From: JAIYDJ01 sp031400505
GTDB lineage: Bacteria; Pseudomonadota; Alphaproteobacteria; Rhodobacterales; Rhodobacteraceae
Direction: 5' to 3'
Length of the DNA stretch: 64,000 bases
Assembly: GCA_031400505.1 (NCBI GenBank)
Contig: JANNPZ010000078.1
Location: 62,001 to 126,000, forward strand
The position numbers were made by a program, and so were the translations under genes. Below, in pieces: positions 30,554 through 39,106 of this stretch. Within the stretch, counting starts at the first letter, position 1. The number at the start of each line of letters is the position of its first letter. Under the pieces are notes generated by a model. The model ran no database searches. It was given only the letters and a program-made list of their open reading frames with translations, and was not told the DNA's origin.

Positions 30554-30835
30554 TTAGCCGCCGTTGAGCCGGTCGCGCAGCAGTTTGCCGGTTTTGAAGA
30601 ACGGCACCTTCTTGTCGTCAACCTTGACAGCCTCGCCGGTGCGCGGATTTCGACCGACCCGTGCATCACGCGATTTGACCGAAAACGCGCCAAAGCCGCG
30701 CAGTTCGACCCGGTCGCCCTTTGCAAGGGCCTCGATGATCTCTTCGAACACCGTATTCACGATGCGCTCTACGTGGCGCTGCGTCAGGTGCGGGTTTTCG
30801 TCCGCAATCTTCTGGATCAATTCAGACCGGATCAT
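30554..30835 (-). CDS. ihfB: Integration host factor beta subunit IhfB
   Basis: This DNA-bending protein (93 residues) forms a heterodimer with IhfA. The HU/IHF signature is present: MIRSELIQKIADENPHLTQR, VELRGFGAFSVKSRDARVGRNPRTGEAV and the terminal VPFFKTGKLLRDRLNG. The conserved NPRTGE loop with its intercalating proline is intact. In many alphaproteobacteria ihfB directly follows rpsA. Here a divergent TetR/SDR pair lies between them. Confidence 0.97.
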   Translation of the reverse strand: MIRSELIQKIADENPHLTQRHVERIVNTVFEEIIEALAKGDRVELRGFGAFSVKSRDARVGRNPRTGEAVKVDDKKVPFFKTGKLLRDRLNGG

Positions 30836-31002
30836 CCGTCACGTCCCCCCAATTGCGCCCGGGCCCTGTACCGGCGCCTTTGGTCGCAACATGTCGTTAT
30901 CGTTAGACTATAGAGAAGAAAACTGGCGGCACAAACGAAATTGCTGGCATGGGGGACGGAATGAAAGACCTGCGGTGATGCCCGAAGACACCCCCTGCGG
31001 GG

Positions 31003-31539
31003 TCATAGGCGGTCGGGCAGACCGCCTGGATCGCAGATTTGGTCGAAGAGAGAGGGCGTGTTCAGGCTGCGCGCCAGAATAAGGGCGCCTTCCAACCGCG
31101 CCAGAAGGGCCGACGGGAGTTCCGCAGACCCGTCCTTCCCGAAGGATGTCTCAAGAAACGCAATGATCATCCGAAAGAACGCGGCCGTCGCCGCACTGAC
31201 ATCAGGCGGCAAGGTGTCGCGTTCTGCGCCGAACAGGCCGCACAAGCACATTCGATCGTCCTTGACCAAAGCCGCCCGAAAGACGTCCGTCACCCGCCTG
31301 ATCGCTTCTGCCGGATCAAGGCCGACCGGGTCGCCCAGCTGCGCCTCGATCCGGGTCGCGTATCTTTCCACAAGCTCGCGCGCCAAGTCGGCCTTCCCGG
31401 GAAAATAGTAGTGAACGCTGGCGCTCTTTATTGAAACATCCTGCGCAATGTCGCGAAAGCTGAACGCATTGTAGCCGCCGCTGCGCGCCCGCCGTTCGGC
31501 TGCATCCAGTATTCGTGTGCGCATGTCGCTCGACGTCAT
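31003..31539 (-). CDS. TetR-family transcriptional repressor
   Basis: This regulator (178 residues) has an N-terminal helix-turn-helix (RTRILDAAERRARSGGYNAFSFRDIAQDVSIKSASVHYYFPGKADL), a strong TetR signature. The C-terminal ligand domain contains DRMCLCGLFGAERDTLPPDV, the CLCGLFGAE string being typical of the TetR subgroup that represses short-chain dehydrogenase or alkene reductase genes. It is divergent from the SDR gene at 31638, with a dyad at 31600-31615 between them, so it probably represses that enzyme and itself. The inducer is unknown. Confidence 0.92.
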   Translation of the reverse strand: MTSSDMRTRILDAAERRARSGGYNAFSFRDIAQDVSIKSASVHYYFPGKADLARELVERYATRIEAQLGDPVGLDPAEAIRRVTDVFRAALVKDDRMCLCGLFGAERDTLPPDVSAATAAFFRMIIAFLETSFGKDGSAELPSALLARLEGALILARSLNTPSLFDQICDPGGLPDRL

Positions 31540-31570
31540 CGCGCGCCCCCTGTTACCGGACAGATAGACC

Positions 31571-31615
31571 TTGACGCAGATCCGCTCAATCCGCTAAATT
31601 CTATCTACTGATAGA
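31571..31615 (+). promoter_or_regulatory. Promoter and TetR-type operator for the SDR gene
   Basis: TTGACG (31571-31576) and TAAATT (31595-31600) form a promoter with an 18-base spacer. Immediately downstream, TCTATC (31600-31605) and GATAGA (31610-31615) form a perfect 6-bp dyad around TACT, placed to block transcription at the start site. A second GATAGA lies at 31562-31567, near the -35 and the TetR gene start. Confidence 0.65.
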
Positions 31616-31637
31616 TATACTCACAAAGGAGAGATCC

Positions 31638-32405
31638 ATGTTCCCGGAACCCCTGTCCATGATCATCGGCGGAGCGTCCGGTATCGGACTTGCCACGGCT
31701 GACCTGCTTGCCCGCGATGGTCACAGTTTGTGGCTTGTCGGCCGCGACGCTACCAAACTTGCGACCGCCCGCCACGAACTCTCCACGCACGGCGTATCGA
31801 TTGAAACGACGGTCAGTGATTTGCGCGACGACGCCAGCCGCGCCGAGCTTATCCGCAAGATCGACGCCGACACCCGCCACATCGCCAAACTCGTCAACGC
31901 CGCGGGTACTTTCTTTCCGAAAAGCTTTCTCGACCATCTGCCCGGAGACTATGACAGCTATAGCGACCTTAACCGGGGAACGTTCTTCGCCACGCAGGCG
32001 GTCGCGCGCAACATGGCGCGCCATAAAGGCGGCGCGATCGTCAATATTGGGTCGATGTGGGCACATCAGGCGGTCAAGGCAACGCCATCCTCGGCCTATT
32101 CGATGGCCAAAGCCGGGTTGCATGCTTTGACCCAGCATCTGGCGATGGAGCTTGCAGAGAAGGGAATCCGCGTGAACGCCGTAGCTCCGGCCGTTGTCGT
32201 GACGCCGATCTATGGGGCCTTCATCGCGCCCGAAGCCATCGAAAGCACCCTGACCAGCGGGTTCGACAGCTTTCACCCGGTTGGCCGCGTCGGTCAGCCT
32301 GCGGATGTTGCCGCGCATATCGCGTTTCTCTTGTCGGATCGGGCGGGCTGGACGACAGGCGCGGTTCACGACGTTGATGGCGGCGTGATGGCCGGGCGAA
32401 CCTAA
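31638..32405 (+). CDS. Short-chain dehydrogenase/reductase
   Basis: This NAD(P)-dependent oxidoreductase (255 residues) has the dinucleotide motif IIGGASGIGLATAD at residues 9-22, the NAAG motif, and the catalytic Ser (INIGSMW region), Tyr154 and Lys158 in SSAYSMAKAG. The C-terminus DRAGWTTGAVHDVDGGVMAG is typical of classical SDRs. It is controlled by the divergent TetR-type gene. The first glycine of the usual TGxxxGxG is preceded by Ile rather than Thr, a minor variation. The substrate cannot be read from sequence, but inducible xenobiotic carbonyl reduction is plausible. Confidence 0.9.
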   Translation: MFPEPLSMIIGGASGIGLATADLLARDGHSLWLVGRDATKLATARHELSTHGVSIETTVSDLRDDASRAELIRKIDADTRHIAKLVNAAGTFFPKSFLDHLPGDYDSYSDLNRGTFFATQAVARNMARHKGGAIVNIGSMWAHQAVKATPSSAYSMAKAGLHALTQHLAMELAEKGIRVNAVAPAVVVTPIYGAFIAPEAIESTLTSGFDSFHPVGRVGQPADVAAHIAFLLSDRAGWTTGAVHDVDGGVMAGRT

Positions 32406-32426
32406 AACCGGACGACCCCGCAATGC

Positions 32427-32462
32427 AAAGAGGGCCCAGTCCTGCGACGGGGCCCTCTTTTT
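32427..32462. terminator. Bidirectional terminator between SDR gene and rpsA
   Basis: AAAGAGGGCCC (32427-32437) pairs perfectly with GGGCCCTCTTT (32450-32460) around a 12-base loop and is followed by two more T residues. The A-rich left flank lets it also end rpsA transcripts on the other strand. Confidence 0.88.
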
Positions 32463-32477
32463 CAGCGTCACGAAAGG

Positions 32478-34163
32478 TTACTTGCGATCGCCTTTCAGCG
32501 CCGCACCCAGGATATCACCCAAGGATGCACCCGAATCAGACGAGCCATACTGCTCGACGGCTTCTTTCTCTTCCGCAATCTCGCGTGCCTTGATCGACAG
32601 TCCCAAGCGACGCGTCTTGGGATCGATGTTGGTTACCCGCACATCGATCTTGTCGCCCACGCCAAACCGCTCGGGGCGCTGGTCGGCCCGTTCGCGAGAC
32701 AGGTCGCTGCGGCGGATGAACGACTTGGTGCCGTTGTAGTCCACCTCGACGCCGCCTTCCTCAACGACCGTCACCACGACGGTAATGATCCCGCCACGCT
32801 TTACGCCGTCAACCGCGTCGCTGAAGCTGTCATCGCCAAGCGCCTTGACAGACAGCGAGATACGCTCTTTCTCGACATCCACTTCCGTGACCGACGCCTT
32901 GACGGTGTCGCCCTTGCGGTAGTTCGCAATGGCATCTTCGCCGCGCTGATCCCAGGACAGGTCGCTGAGATGCACCATGCCGTCGATATCGTTGTCCAAG
33001 CCCACGAACAGACCGAATTCGGTGATGTTCTTGACTTCGCCTTCGATGGTCGAACCAACGGGGTGGTTTTCCGCGAACACTTCCCACGGGTTGCGCTGAG
33101 TCTGCTTGAGCCCCAAAGACACCCGACGCTTGGCGCTGTCGATCTCCAGCACCATGACTTCGACTTCCTGGCTGGTCGAGACGATCTTGCCGGGATGGAC
33201 GTTCTTCTTGGTCCACGACATTTCAGACACGTGCACCAGACCTTCAACGCCGGCCTCAAGCTCCACGAAGGCGCCGTAATCGGTGATGTTGGTGACCCGA
33301 CCCTTGTGAACGGACTCCAGCGGATAGGCGGTTTCCACCGCATCCCACGGATCGGCTTGCAACTGCTTCATCCCCAGGGAAATCCGGTGGGTTTCCTTGT
33401 TGATCTTGATCACCTGCACCTTGACCGTCTCGCCAATCGCCAGAATCTCGGACGGGTGGTTCACCCGGCGCCACGCCATGTCGGTGACATGGAGCAGACC
33501 GTCTACGCCACCCAGATCAACGAAGGCACCGTATTCGGTGATGTTCTTGACCACGCCGTCGATCGCCTGACCCTCGGTCAGGTTGCCGATAACCTCGGCG
33601 CGCTGCTCGGCCCGCGATTCTTCAAGGATCGCACGACGCGAGACAACGATGTTGCCGCGGCGACGGTCCATCTTCAGGATCTGGAACGGCTGCTTCATGC
33701 CCATCAGGGGGCCGGCATCGCGCACGGGGCGAACATCAACCTGCGACCCCGGAAGGAACGCAACCGCCCCGCCCAGATCAACGGTAAACCCGCCCTTCAC
33801 GCGGCCAAAGATCGCGCCGTCAACGCGGGTCTCGGACGCATAGGCCTTCTCCAGCCGGTCCCAGGCTTCCTCGCGGCGGGCCTTTTCGCGGCTGATCTGA
33901 GCCTCGCCGCGCGCGTTTTCCACGCGGTCAAGATACACCTCGACCACATCCCCAACCTTCAGGTTCGGAATCTCCTCTCCGGGATCTGCGAATTCTTTCA
34001 GATCGATACGGCCTTCCATCTTGTAGCCGACATCGATGATGGCCTGTCCGGCTTCGATCGCGATGACCGTGCCTTTGACAACCGTGCCCTCTTCGGGCGT
34101 GTCAATTTCAAAGCTTTCCTTCAGCAGGGCTTCGAAGTCTTCCATCGTTACTTTAGCGCTCAT
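32478..34163 (-). CDS. rpsA: 30S ribosomal protein S1
   Basis: S1 (561 residues) helps the ribosome bind and unfold mRNA. Six S1 RNA-binding repeats are recognisable, for example GTVIAIEAGQAIIDVGYKMEGRIDLKEF, then repeats with VKNITEYGAFVDLGGVDGLLHVTDM, VTNITDYGAFVELEAGVEGLVHVSEM and VKNITEFGLFVGLDNDIDGMVHLSDL. It belongs to the conserved aroA-cmk-rpsA order, although a terminator hairpin at 34246 suggests it also has its own promoter in the 180-base leader. It converges on the SDR gene across a shared terminator. Confidence 0.98.
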   Translation of the reverse strand: MSAKVTMEDFEALLKESFEIDTPEEGTVVKGTVIAIEAGQAIIDVGYKMEGRIDLKEFADPGEEIPNLKVGDVVEVYLDRVENARGEAQISREKARREEAWDRLEKAYASETRVDGAIFGRVKGGFTVDLGGAVAFLPGSQVDVRPVRDAGPLMGMKQPFQILKMDRRRGNIVVSRRAILEESRAEQRAEVIGNLTEGQAIDGVVKNITEYGAFVDLGGVDGLLHVTDMAWRRVNHPSEILAIGETVKVQVIKINKETHRISLGMKQLQADPWDAVETAYPLESVHKGRVTNITDYGAFVELEAGVEGLVHVSEMSWTKKNVHPGKIVSTSQEVEVMVLEIDSAKRRVSLGLKQTQRNPWEVFAENHPVGSTIEGEVKNITEFGLFVGLDNDIDGMVHLSDLSWDQRGEDAIANYRKGDTVKASVTEVDVEKERISLSVKALGDDSFSDAVDGVKRGGIITVVVTVVEEGGVEVDYNGTKSFIRRSDLSRERADQRPERFGVGDKIDVRVTNIDPKTRRLGLSIKAREIAEEKEAVEQYGSSDSGASLGDILGAALKGDRK

Positions 34164-34245
34164 TCAGATATGGTCCTTTTGGGTCGTATGTCACGGGCCA
34201 GACGGTTGGTTCCGCCGGTCTTGAACGGGGTTTCAGGAAAACGAC

Positions 34246-34269
34246 AAAGGGCCGGAGATATCCGACCCT
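34246..34269 (-). terminator. Terminator or attenuator between gpx and rpsA
   Basis: Read leftward, AGGGTCGGA (34269-34261), a TATC loop and TCCGGCCCTTT (34256-34246) form a stem with one mismatched pair, followed by GTCGTTTT. It lies 77 bases past the glutathione peroxidase stop and 83 bases before the rpsA start, so it may end the aroA-cmk-gpx transcript or attenuate rpsA. Confidence 0.65.
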
Positions 34270-34345
34270 GCCAGTTTGCCCAGATCATGGCCGTTCCCGC
34301 CATTTCACGGGGTGCGCATAACGCGAAATTCCCTTGCGCGCAAGG

Positions 34346-34864
34346 TCAGTTCAGCAGCGCCTCGATTGCACCGGTGATCTGCAAAGATTGCGGCTTGACC
34401 GAGGAACCCCAAGTGCCGGCCACCCGCCCTGCACCGTCCAGCAACACCTTGTTGAAATTCCACGCCGGCTCAAAGCCGGTCTCGGCCTTGACCCGCGCGA
34501 AAAACGCATGCGCCTGCGGTCCGGTGACAGGGGTTATGTCCGTCATCGGCAAGGTCAGCGAAAAATTCACTGCGCAGAATTCTTTCACGTCCTCGCCGCT
34601 TGCCAGTTCCTGATTGAAGTCATCCGACGGCACCGCCAGCACCATCAAGCCCCGGTCGCGGTAAGCGTCATAAAGCGCCTGCATCCCGTCATATTGCCCG
34701 GTGAACCCGCATTGCGACGCGGTGTTTACCACCAGAACCGGCGATCCTGCAAATGCGGCAAGCTCGATCGTGCCGCCGTCAATGCTGCTGAACGTTTCTT
34801 TCGCGCTTCCTGCCATCGCCATCCCTGCCCCCATCATTACCGCTGCAACCCAAAATGCCCGCAT
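34346..34864 (-). CDS. Exported glutathione peroxidase-family protein
   Basis: This thiol peroxidase (172 residues) has a signal peptide (MRAFWVAAVMMGAGMAMAGSA), so it should act in the periplasm. The catalytic Cys is in VVNTASQCGFTGQYDG, the family position of Sec/Cys, and the conserved Trp-Asn pair is in WNFNKVLLD. Only one resolving-type Cys (KEFCAVNFS) is seen. An AGGAGG site precedes the ATG at 34864. It lies between cmk and rpsA, where those two genes are usually adjacent, so it looks like an insertion. It may reduce lipid or hydrogen peroxide with thioredoxin-like partners. Confidence 0.9.
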   Translation of the reverse strand: MRAFWVAAVMMGAGMAMAGSAKETFSSIDGGTIELAAFAGSPVLVVNTASQCGFTGQYDGMQALYDAYRDRGLMVLAVPSDDFNQELASGEDVKEFCAVNFSLTLPMTDITPVTGPQAHAFFARVKAETGFEPAWNFNKVLLDGAGRVAGTWGSSVKPQSLQITGAIEALLN

Positions 34865-34910
34865 GAAAGCCTCCTGTTTGAATGGAGTACGCAGCCGTCC
34901 CCCCAGCGGA

Positions 34911-35498
34911 TCACCGCCGCAGCGCCGACTCCACCAGATCGCAAGCCGCAACCACCGCCTGATCCGCCGACAGGACAGACGTGTCAATGACATGCGCATC
35001 CGCCGCCTTCTTCAACGGGGCCTCGCTGCGCTCGGTGTCCCTGCGGTCCCGTTCCAGCACCTCTTGCAGAACGCGCTCTGCGTCCCCGCCGACCTCAAGC
35101 CAACGCCGGTAGGCTCGCGTCTCGGCGTGCGCCGTCACATACAGCTTCAGTTCCGCCTCGGGGCAGATCACCGTGCCGATGTCGCGCCCGTCAAGCACCG
35201 CCCCCCCCTCTGTCCGCGCAAACCGGCGCTGAAACTCGATCAGCGCGCTGCGCACCTCAGGGATCGCCGCCACCACACTCGCCGCCTTCCCCGCCTGCAA
35301 CGACCGCAGATCATCGCGCGCAAGGTCGGCCGCCGTCAAACGCCGTGCAGCCGCAACCGGATCGCCGCCGATTGCCCCCACCGCGCGATACAAGAGCCCT
35401 GTATCCAGATGCGCAAACCCGAAGCGCAGCGCCAGCGCCCTCCCGATGGTCCCTTTGCCAGCCGCCGCTGGACCGTCGATGGCAACGGTAAAGATCAT
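34911..35498 (-). CDS. cmk: Cytidylate kinase Cmk
   Basis: Cmk (195 residues) phosphorylates CMP and dCMP. The P-loop is IDGPAAAGKGTIGRALA near residues 6-22, followed by HLDTGLLYRAVG and the nucleotide-specific DGRDIGTVICPEAELKLYVTA. The C-terminal LID and helix are short compared with the usual 205-230 residues, but all catalytic parts are present. The ATG at 35498 fits the family start. It follows aroA in the same direction after 117 bases, the usual order. Confidence 0.93.
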   Translation of the reverse strand: MIFTVAIDGPAAAGKGTIGRALALRFGFAHLDTGLLYRAVGAIGGDPVAAARRLTAADLARDDLRSLQAGKAASVVAAIPEVRSALIEFQRRFARTEGGAVLDGRDIGTVICPEAELKLYVTAHAETRAYRRWLEVGGDAERVLQEVLERDRRDTERSEAPLKKAADAHVIDTSVLSADQAVVAACDLVESALRR

Positions 35499-35615
35499 GC
35501 TGGACCCCAAGTCCCCGACTCGGCTGACACAGGATCCTTCACCAGATCACCCGCACACCAAGTGGCCAGCGGGTGCACGGCAGCTGACACGATTTTTCGG
35601 ATAAAAATCATGTGG

Positions 35616-36968
35616 CTAATGGTTCGTCCGCTGCAAGTTTGCCCCCAGCGTCTGCATCAACCCCTCGAACACTGGAAACGAGGTCAGGATCGGGCTGGCA
35701 TCATCCACCTTGACCGGCTGCACCGACGCCATCCCGCATACCAGAAACGACATCGCAATCCGGTGGTCCAGATGCACCGCGCAAGTCGCCCCCCCTGGCA
35801 CGCCCCCAGCCCCCATGCCGTGAACGATCAGCGTATCCTCGTCCTCTTCAACCGTCACGCCACAAGCCTCGAGCCCCCGCGCCATCGCGTCGATCCGGTC
35901 GCATTCCTTGACCCGCAGCTCCTTGACCCCCCGCATCACCGTCCGCCCGCTGGCAAACGACGCCACCACCGACAGCACCGGATACTCGTCGATCATCGAA
36001 GGTGCTCGTTCGGGTGGAACCTCTATCCCCTTCATATTGCCCGAGAATTTGACGCGAAGGTCCGCCACAGGCTCCCCCCCCTCTTCGCGCGGATTCAGGA
36101 ATTCGATGTCGGCCCCCATCTCGACCAAGGTCAGATAAAGCCCGTTCCGCGTCAGGTTCTGTGAAACTCCCGGCACCAGAATGTCTGACCCCGGCACGAT
36201 CAGCGCCGCACAAACCGGAAACGCTGCCGAGGACGGATCGCGCGGCACCGCAACAACCTGCGGGCGCAACTCCGGCTGACCTGTCAGGGTTATCACATTG
36301 CCTTCGCTGGTTTTTTCCACCGTCAACACCGCCCCGAACCCCAGCAGCATCCGTTCCGAATGATCCCGCGTAGGCTCAGCTTCGATCACCACCGTCTGCC
36401 CCGGCGCGTTCAGCCCGGCCAGCAACACCGCCGACTTCACCTGCGCCGACGCCACTGGCAACGCATAGCGCACCGGTACCGGCTGCGCCGCCCCCACCAC
36501 GGTCATCGGCAACCGCCCGCCTTGCCGCCCAAACGCCTGCGCCCCGAACAGCGACAAAGGATCGGTCACCCGGCCCATCGGTCTTTTGCGCAAACTGGCA
36601 TCGCCCGTAAACGTCGCCGTCATCGCGTGAGTCGCCATGCAGCCCATGATCAGCCGCACTCCGGTACCGGAATTGCCGCAGTCGATCACATCCGAAGGCT
36701 CGGAAAATCCCCCAACCCCAACCCCGTGCACTGACCAGTCCCCCGATCCGTGCTGCACCACTTCGGCCCCGAACGCCCGCATCGCGGCGGCGGTATCCAG
36801 CACATCCTGCCCCTCAAGCAGCCCGGAAATCCGCGTCTCGCCAACCGCCATCGCCCCGAAGATCAACGCGCGGTGCGAGATCGACTTGTCGCCCGGCACC
36901 TCCGCCACGCCGCGCAAGGGGCCCGACTTGCGGGCAATCATCGGTTGGGCAACACCATGGCCAGACAT
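35616..36968 (-). CDS. aroA: 3-phosphoshikimate 1-carboxyvinyltransferase (EPSP synthase) AroA
   Basis: AroA (450 residues) adds the enolpyruvyl group to shikimate-3-phosphate on the way to aromatic amino acids. Motifs include VPGDKSISHRALIFGAMAVGET, the PEP-binding CGNSGTGVRLIMG, and SLRKRPMGRVTDPLSLFGA. Residues NSGTGVRLIMGCMATHAMTA show Ala rather than Gly near position 101 (CMATH), as in the glyphosate-tolerant class II enzymes of alphaproteobacteria. That reading is from memory and untested here. It is the first gene of the aroA-cmk-gpx-(rpsA) group. Confidence 0.96.
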   Translation of the reverse strand: MSGHGVAQPMIARKSGPLRGVAEVPGDKSISHRALIFGAMAVGETRISGLLEGQDVLDTAAAMRAFGAEVVQHGSGDWSVHGVGVGGFSEPSDVIDCGNSGTGVRLIMGCMATHAMTATFTGDASLRKRPMGRVTDPLSLFGAQAFGRQGGRLPMTVVGAAQPVPVRYALPVASAQVKSAVLLAGLNAPGQTVVIEAEPTRDHSERMLLGFGAVLTVEKTSEGNVITLTGQPELRPQVVAVPRDPSSAAFPVCAALIVPGSDILVPGVSQNLTRNGLYLTLVEMGADIEFLNPREEGGEPVADLRVKFSGNMKGIEVPPERAPSMIDEYPVLSVVASFASGRTVMRGVKELRVKECDRIDAMARGLEACGVTVEEDEDTLIVHGMGAGGVPGGATCAVHLDHRIAMSFLVCGMASVQPVKVDDASPILTSFPVFEGLMQTLGANLQRTNH

Positions 36969-37037
36969 CGAAACACTCCTTGAAATCCGTCACCTGACTG
37001 TTAGCCGAACACCCGCCGAGCGTCCACCACAGCGCAC

Positions 37038-37070
37038 TTTCATCTTGGCCCAAATATCCTCCGCGAAGCG
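37038..37070 (+). repeat. Dispersed repeat, copy 5 (between aroA and trmB)
   Basis: TTTCATCTTGGCCCAAATAT followed by CCTCCGCGAAGCG. It shares the CATCTTGG..CAAATATCC core with the other copies and the left-arm type ending (CCGCG) of the copy at 29382. Confidence 0.8.
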
Positions 37071-37118
37071 CCCGAGCCGGTTGGCCGCAGGCCAGAGGCG
37101 AAAAAAAAGACCCGCGCG

Positions 37119-37835
37119 TCAGCGCTCCATTTGATGGCCGCCCGCAACTCTTTGATACGTCAGGTAATCGGGAACCCGCCCCTCGCGCAGCGCCTTTTGC
37201 TCGTAACGGGTCGAAGGCCAGTCGTCCCAAGGCTCGCCCGAATGCGACATCAACTCGAACCCCGCCCGCGGCACCTCGACCAACGCTTGGCGCACATAAT
37301 CCGGGATGTCGGTGGCAATCCGGAATTCCGCCCCCGGCATCATTACCCGCGCCAAAGCACGCAAATATCCAGGTGTCACGAAGCGGCGGCGATGGTGGCG
37401 GTTCTTTGGCCACGGGTCGGGATAGTTCAGAAAGGCCCGCTGCACGATCGCATCTGGCAGAACTTCGAACAGATCGCGCACATCGCCGGGGTGGATCGCC
37501 AGATTTTCAAGGCCAGCGGCGCGGACCTTGCCCAGCAACATCGCGATCCCGTTGACGAAAGGCTCGCACCCGACAAGGCCGACACCGGGATAGCGCTGCG
37601 CCATGGCAACCAGGTGCTCGCCACCGCCAAATCCGACCTCCAGCCACAACGGCCGTTGCCCGAACCGTGACAGATCGACCGGCGACCGCGCCTGATTGTC
37701 GTCGCGGTGCACGCCTTGCAGGCTCAATTCGCCCAGATCTTCGGCGAGGTAGGTCTTTTGGCTCGCGCGCAGTGTCTTCCCGCGAATCCGTCCGTAGAAA
37801 TTGCGCCGTTCGGCCATGCCAAGGTCTTCGGTCAT
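37119..37835 (-). CDS. trmB: tRNA (guanine-N7)-methyltransferase TrmB
   Basis: TrmB (238 residues) methylates G46 of tRNAs with S-adenosylmethionine. Motifs visible are the SAM-binding LWLEVGFGGGEHLVAMA, GCEPFVNG, and the family-specific LNYPDPWPKNRHHRRRFVTP. It lies upstream of aroA in the same direction but is separated by a 150-base gap holding a dispersed repeat, and is divergent from the MBL gene at 38018. Confidence 0.95.
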   Translation of the reverse strand: MTEDLGMAERRNFYGRIRGKTLRASQKTYLAEDLGELSLQGVHRDDNQARSPVDLSRFGQRPLWLEVGFGGGEHLVAMAQRYPGVGLVGCEPFVNGIAMLLGKVRAAGLENLAIHPGDVRDLFEVLPDAIVQRAFLNYPDPWPKNRHHRRRFVTPGYLRALARVMMPGAEFRIATDIPDYVRQALVEVPRAGFELMSHSGEPWDDWPSTRYEQKALREGRVPDYLTYQRVAGGHQMER

Positions 37836-38017
37836 CTCGCCCCCATTTGACCCCGCGCCTACCCAGCGGTGTTGTCAGCGTCAAGCGGCACCTTTCTGTT
37901 GACGATCAGAACGGCAATCCCGGCGTACACGGCAACTTGATCCTATCGGCTGCAAAAATACCGCTACACCTTGCGGGGTCGTCGATCCTCCTCATCTCTC
38001 AGTCAAGGACGCAGCAC

Positions 38018-38992
38018 ATGCACGTTTCAGACATTTCCCGTCGCACCCTGCTTGGCACGCTGGCTGGCGGCGCTGTTCTTGGTACATTTGGCGCTCCGCG
38101 CATCGTGGCCGCGCAAACCGCCACGGTGCCCGCGGCGCGCCAGGTGATTTATGACCGCAGCGTGGGCGATATCCGCGTCACGACCATGCTGGACGGCTAC
38201 TTTCAGCTCGATCTCGGCTTGATCACCAACATGGACCCGGCTTTGGTGAAGGAAAACCTCGCCGCTGCGTATCATGACCCCAACTCCCCTTTGCCCCTGG
38301 CGATCAGCACGCATCTGATCCGGTCCGGCGACCAGATCACCTTGGTCGACGGCGGAACGGGTGGGGTGTTCGGCCCGACTGCGGGTCGGTTGCTGGCGGG
38401 GCTCGACGCGGCGGGTGTCGCCCCCGAGGCAATCAACCGGGTCGTGCTGACCCATATGCACCCCGACCACATCGGCGGTCTGGTCACTGGCGAGGTTGCC
38501 AGTTTTGCCAATGCCTCGCTGCATGTTGCCGCCACGGAATTCGCGTTCTGGACCGACGAGGCCAATGGCGCCGCAGCCCCCGAGGCGATGCAGACGTTCT
38601 TCGCACTGTCGCGGTCCCTGAAAGCGGCCTATGGCGACCGCGTGATGACGTTTGATGGCGACACGGATCTGGGGGGCGGCCTGTCAACGATCGCCTTGCC
38701 CGGACACACGATTGGCCACACGGGCTATCGAGTGGCGTCGGGCAATGATCAATTGCTGATCCTCGGCGATGTCGCGGCTTTTGCCGCCTTGCAATTTCAA
38801 CATCCCGACGTGGGGATTGCCTTTGACGCAGATGGCGCGATGGCCGCAGAAACCCGCAAGAAACTGTTTACCATGCTGGCCGCCGACAAACTGGCGGTGT
38901 GCGCCACGCACTTGCCGTTCCCGGGCGTGGGCCATGTCGATGTCAAGGGCAACGCCTTTGCCTGGGTGCCCGAAGAGTGGAACCTATTGTGA
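38018..38992 (+). CDS. Tat-exported MBL-fold hydrolase
   Basis: This protein (324 residues) begins with a twin-arginine signal (SRRTLLGTLAGGAVLGTFGAP), so it is exported folded with its metals. The zinc motif is VVLTHMHPDHIGGL, with further ligands in IALPGHTIGHTGYRV, LILGDVAAF and ATHLPFPGVGH. The sequence resembles quorum-lactonase and aryl-sulfatase-like MBL proteins, but substrate cannot be decided. An AAGGA site precedes the ATG at 38018. It stands alone between trmB (divergent) and metK (convergent). Confidence 0.88.
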   Translation: MHVSDISRRTLLGTLAGGAVLGTFGAPRIVAAQTATVPAARQVIYDRSVGDIRVTTMLDGYFQLDLGLITNMDPALVKENLAAAYHDPNSPLPLAISTHLIRSGDQITLVDGGTGGVFGPTAGRLLAGLDAAGVAPEAINRVVLTHMHPDHIGGLVTGEVASFANASLHVAATEFAFWTDEANGAAAPEAMQTFFALSRSLKAAYGDRVMTFDGDTDLGGGLSTIALPGHTIGHTGYRVASGNDQLLILGDVAAFAALQFQHPDVGIAFDADGAMAAETRKKLFTMLAADKLAVCATHLPFPGVGHVDVKGNAFAWVPEEWNLL

Positions 38993-39007
38993 TCTGACAC
39001 GGCGTTG

Positions 39008-39029
39008 CGGGGCCATCCGGCCCCGTTTT
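39008..39029 (+). terminator. Terminator after the MBL gene
   Basis: CGGGGCC (39008-39014) and GGCCCCG (39019-39025) form a 7-bp stem with an ATCC loop, followed by TTTT, 16 bases past the stop codon. Confidence 0.85.
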
Positions 39030-39106
39030 CACCCGATGCTTGCAGGGTACCGCAATGTCAGCTCGTAAGTCATCAAATGACCGGCGCCCGCATTTGCTGT
39101 CCCGCC

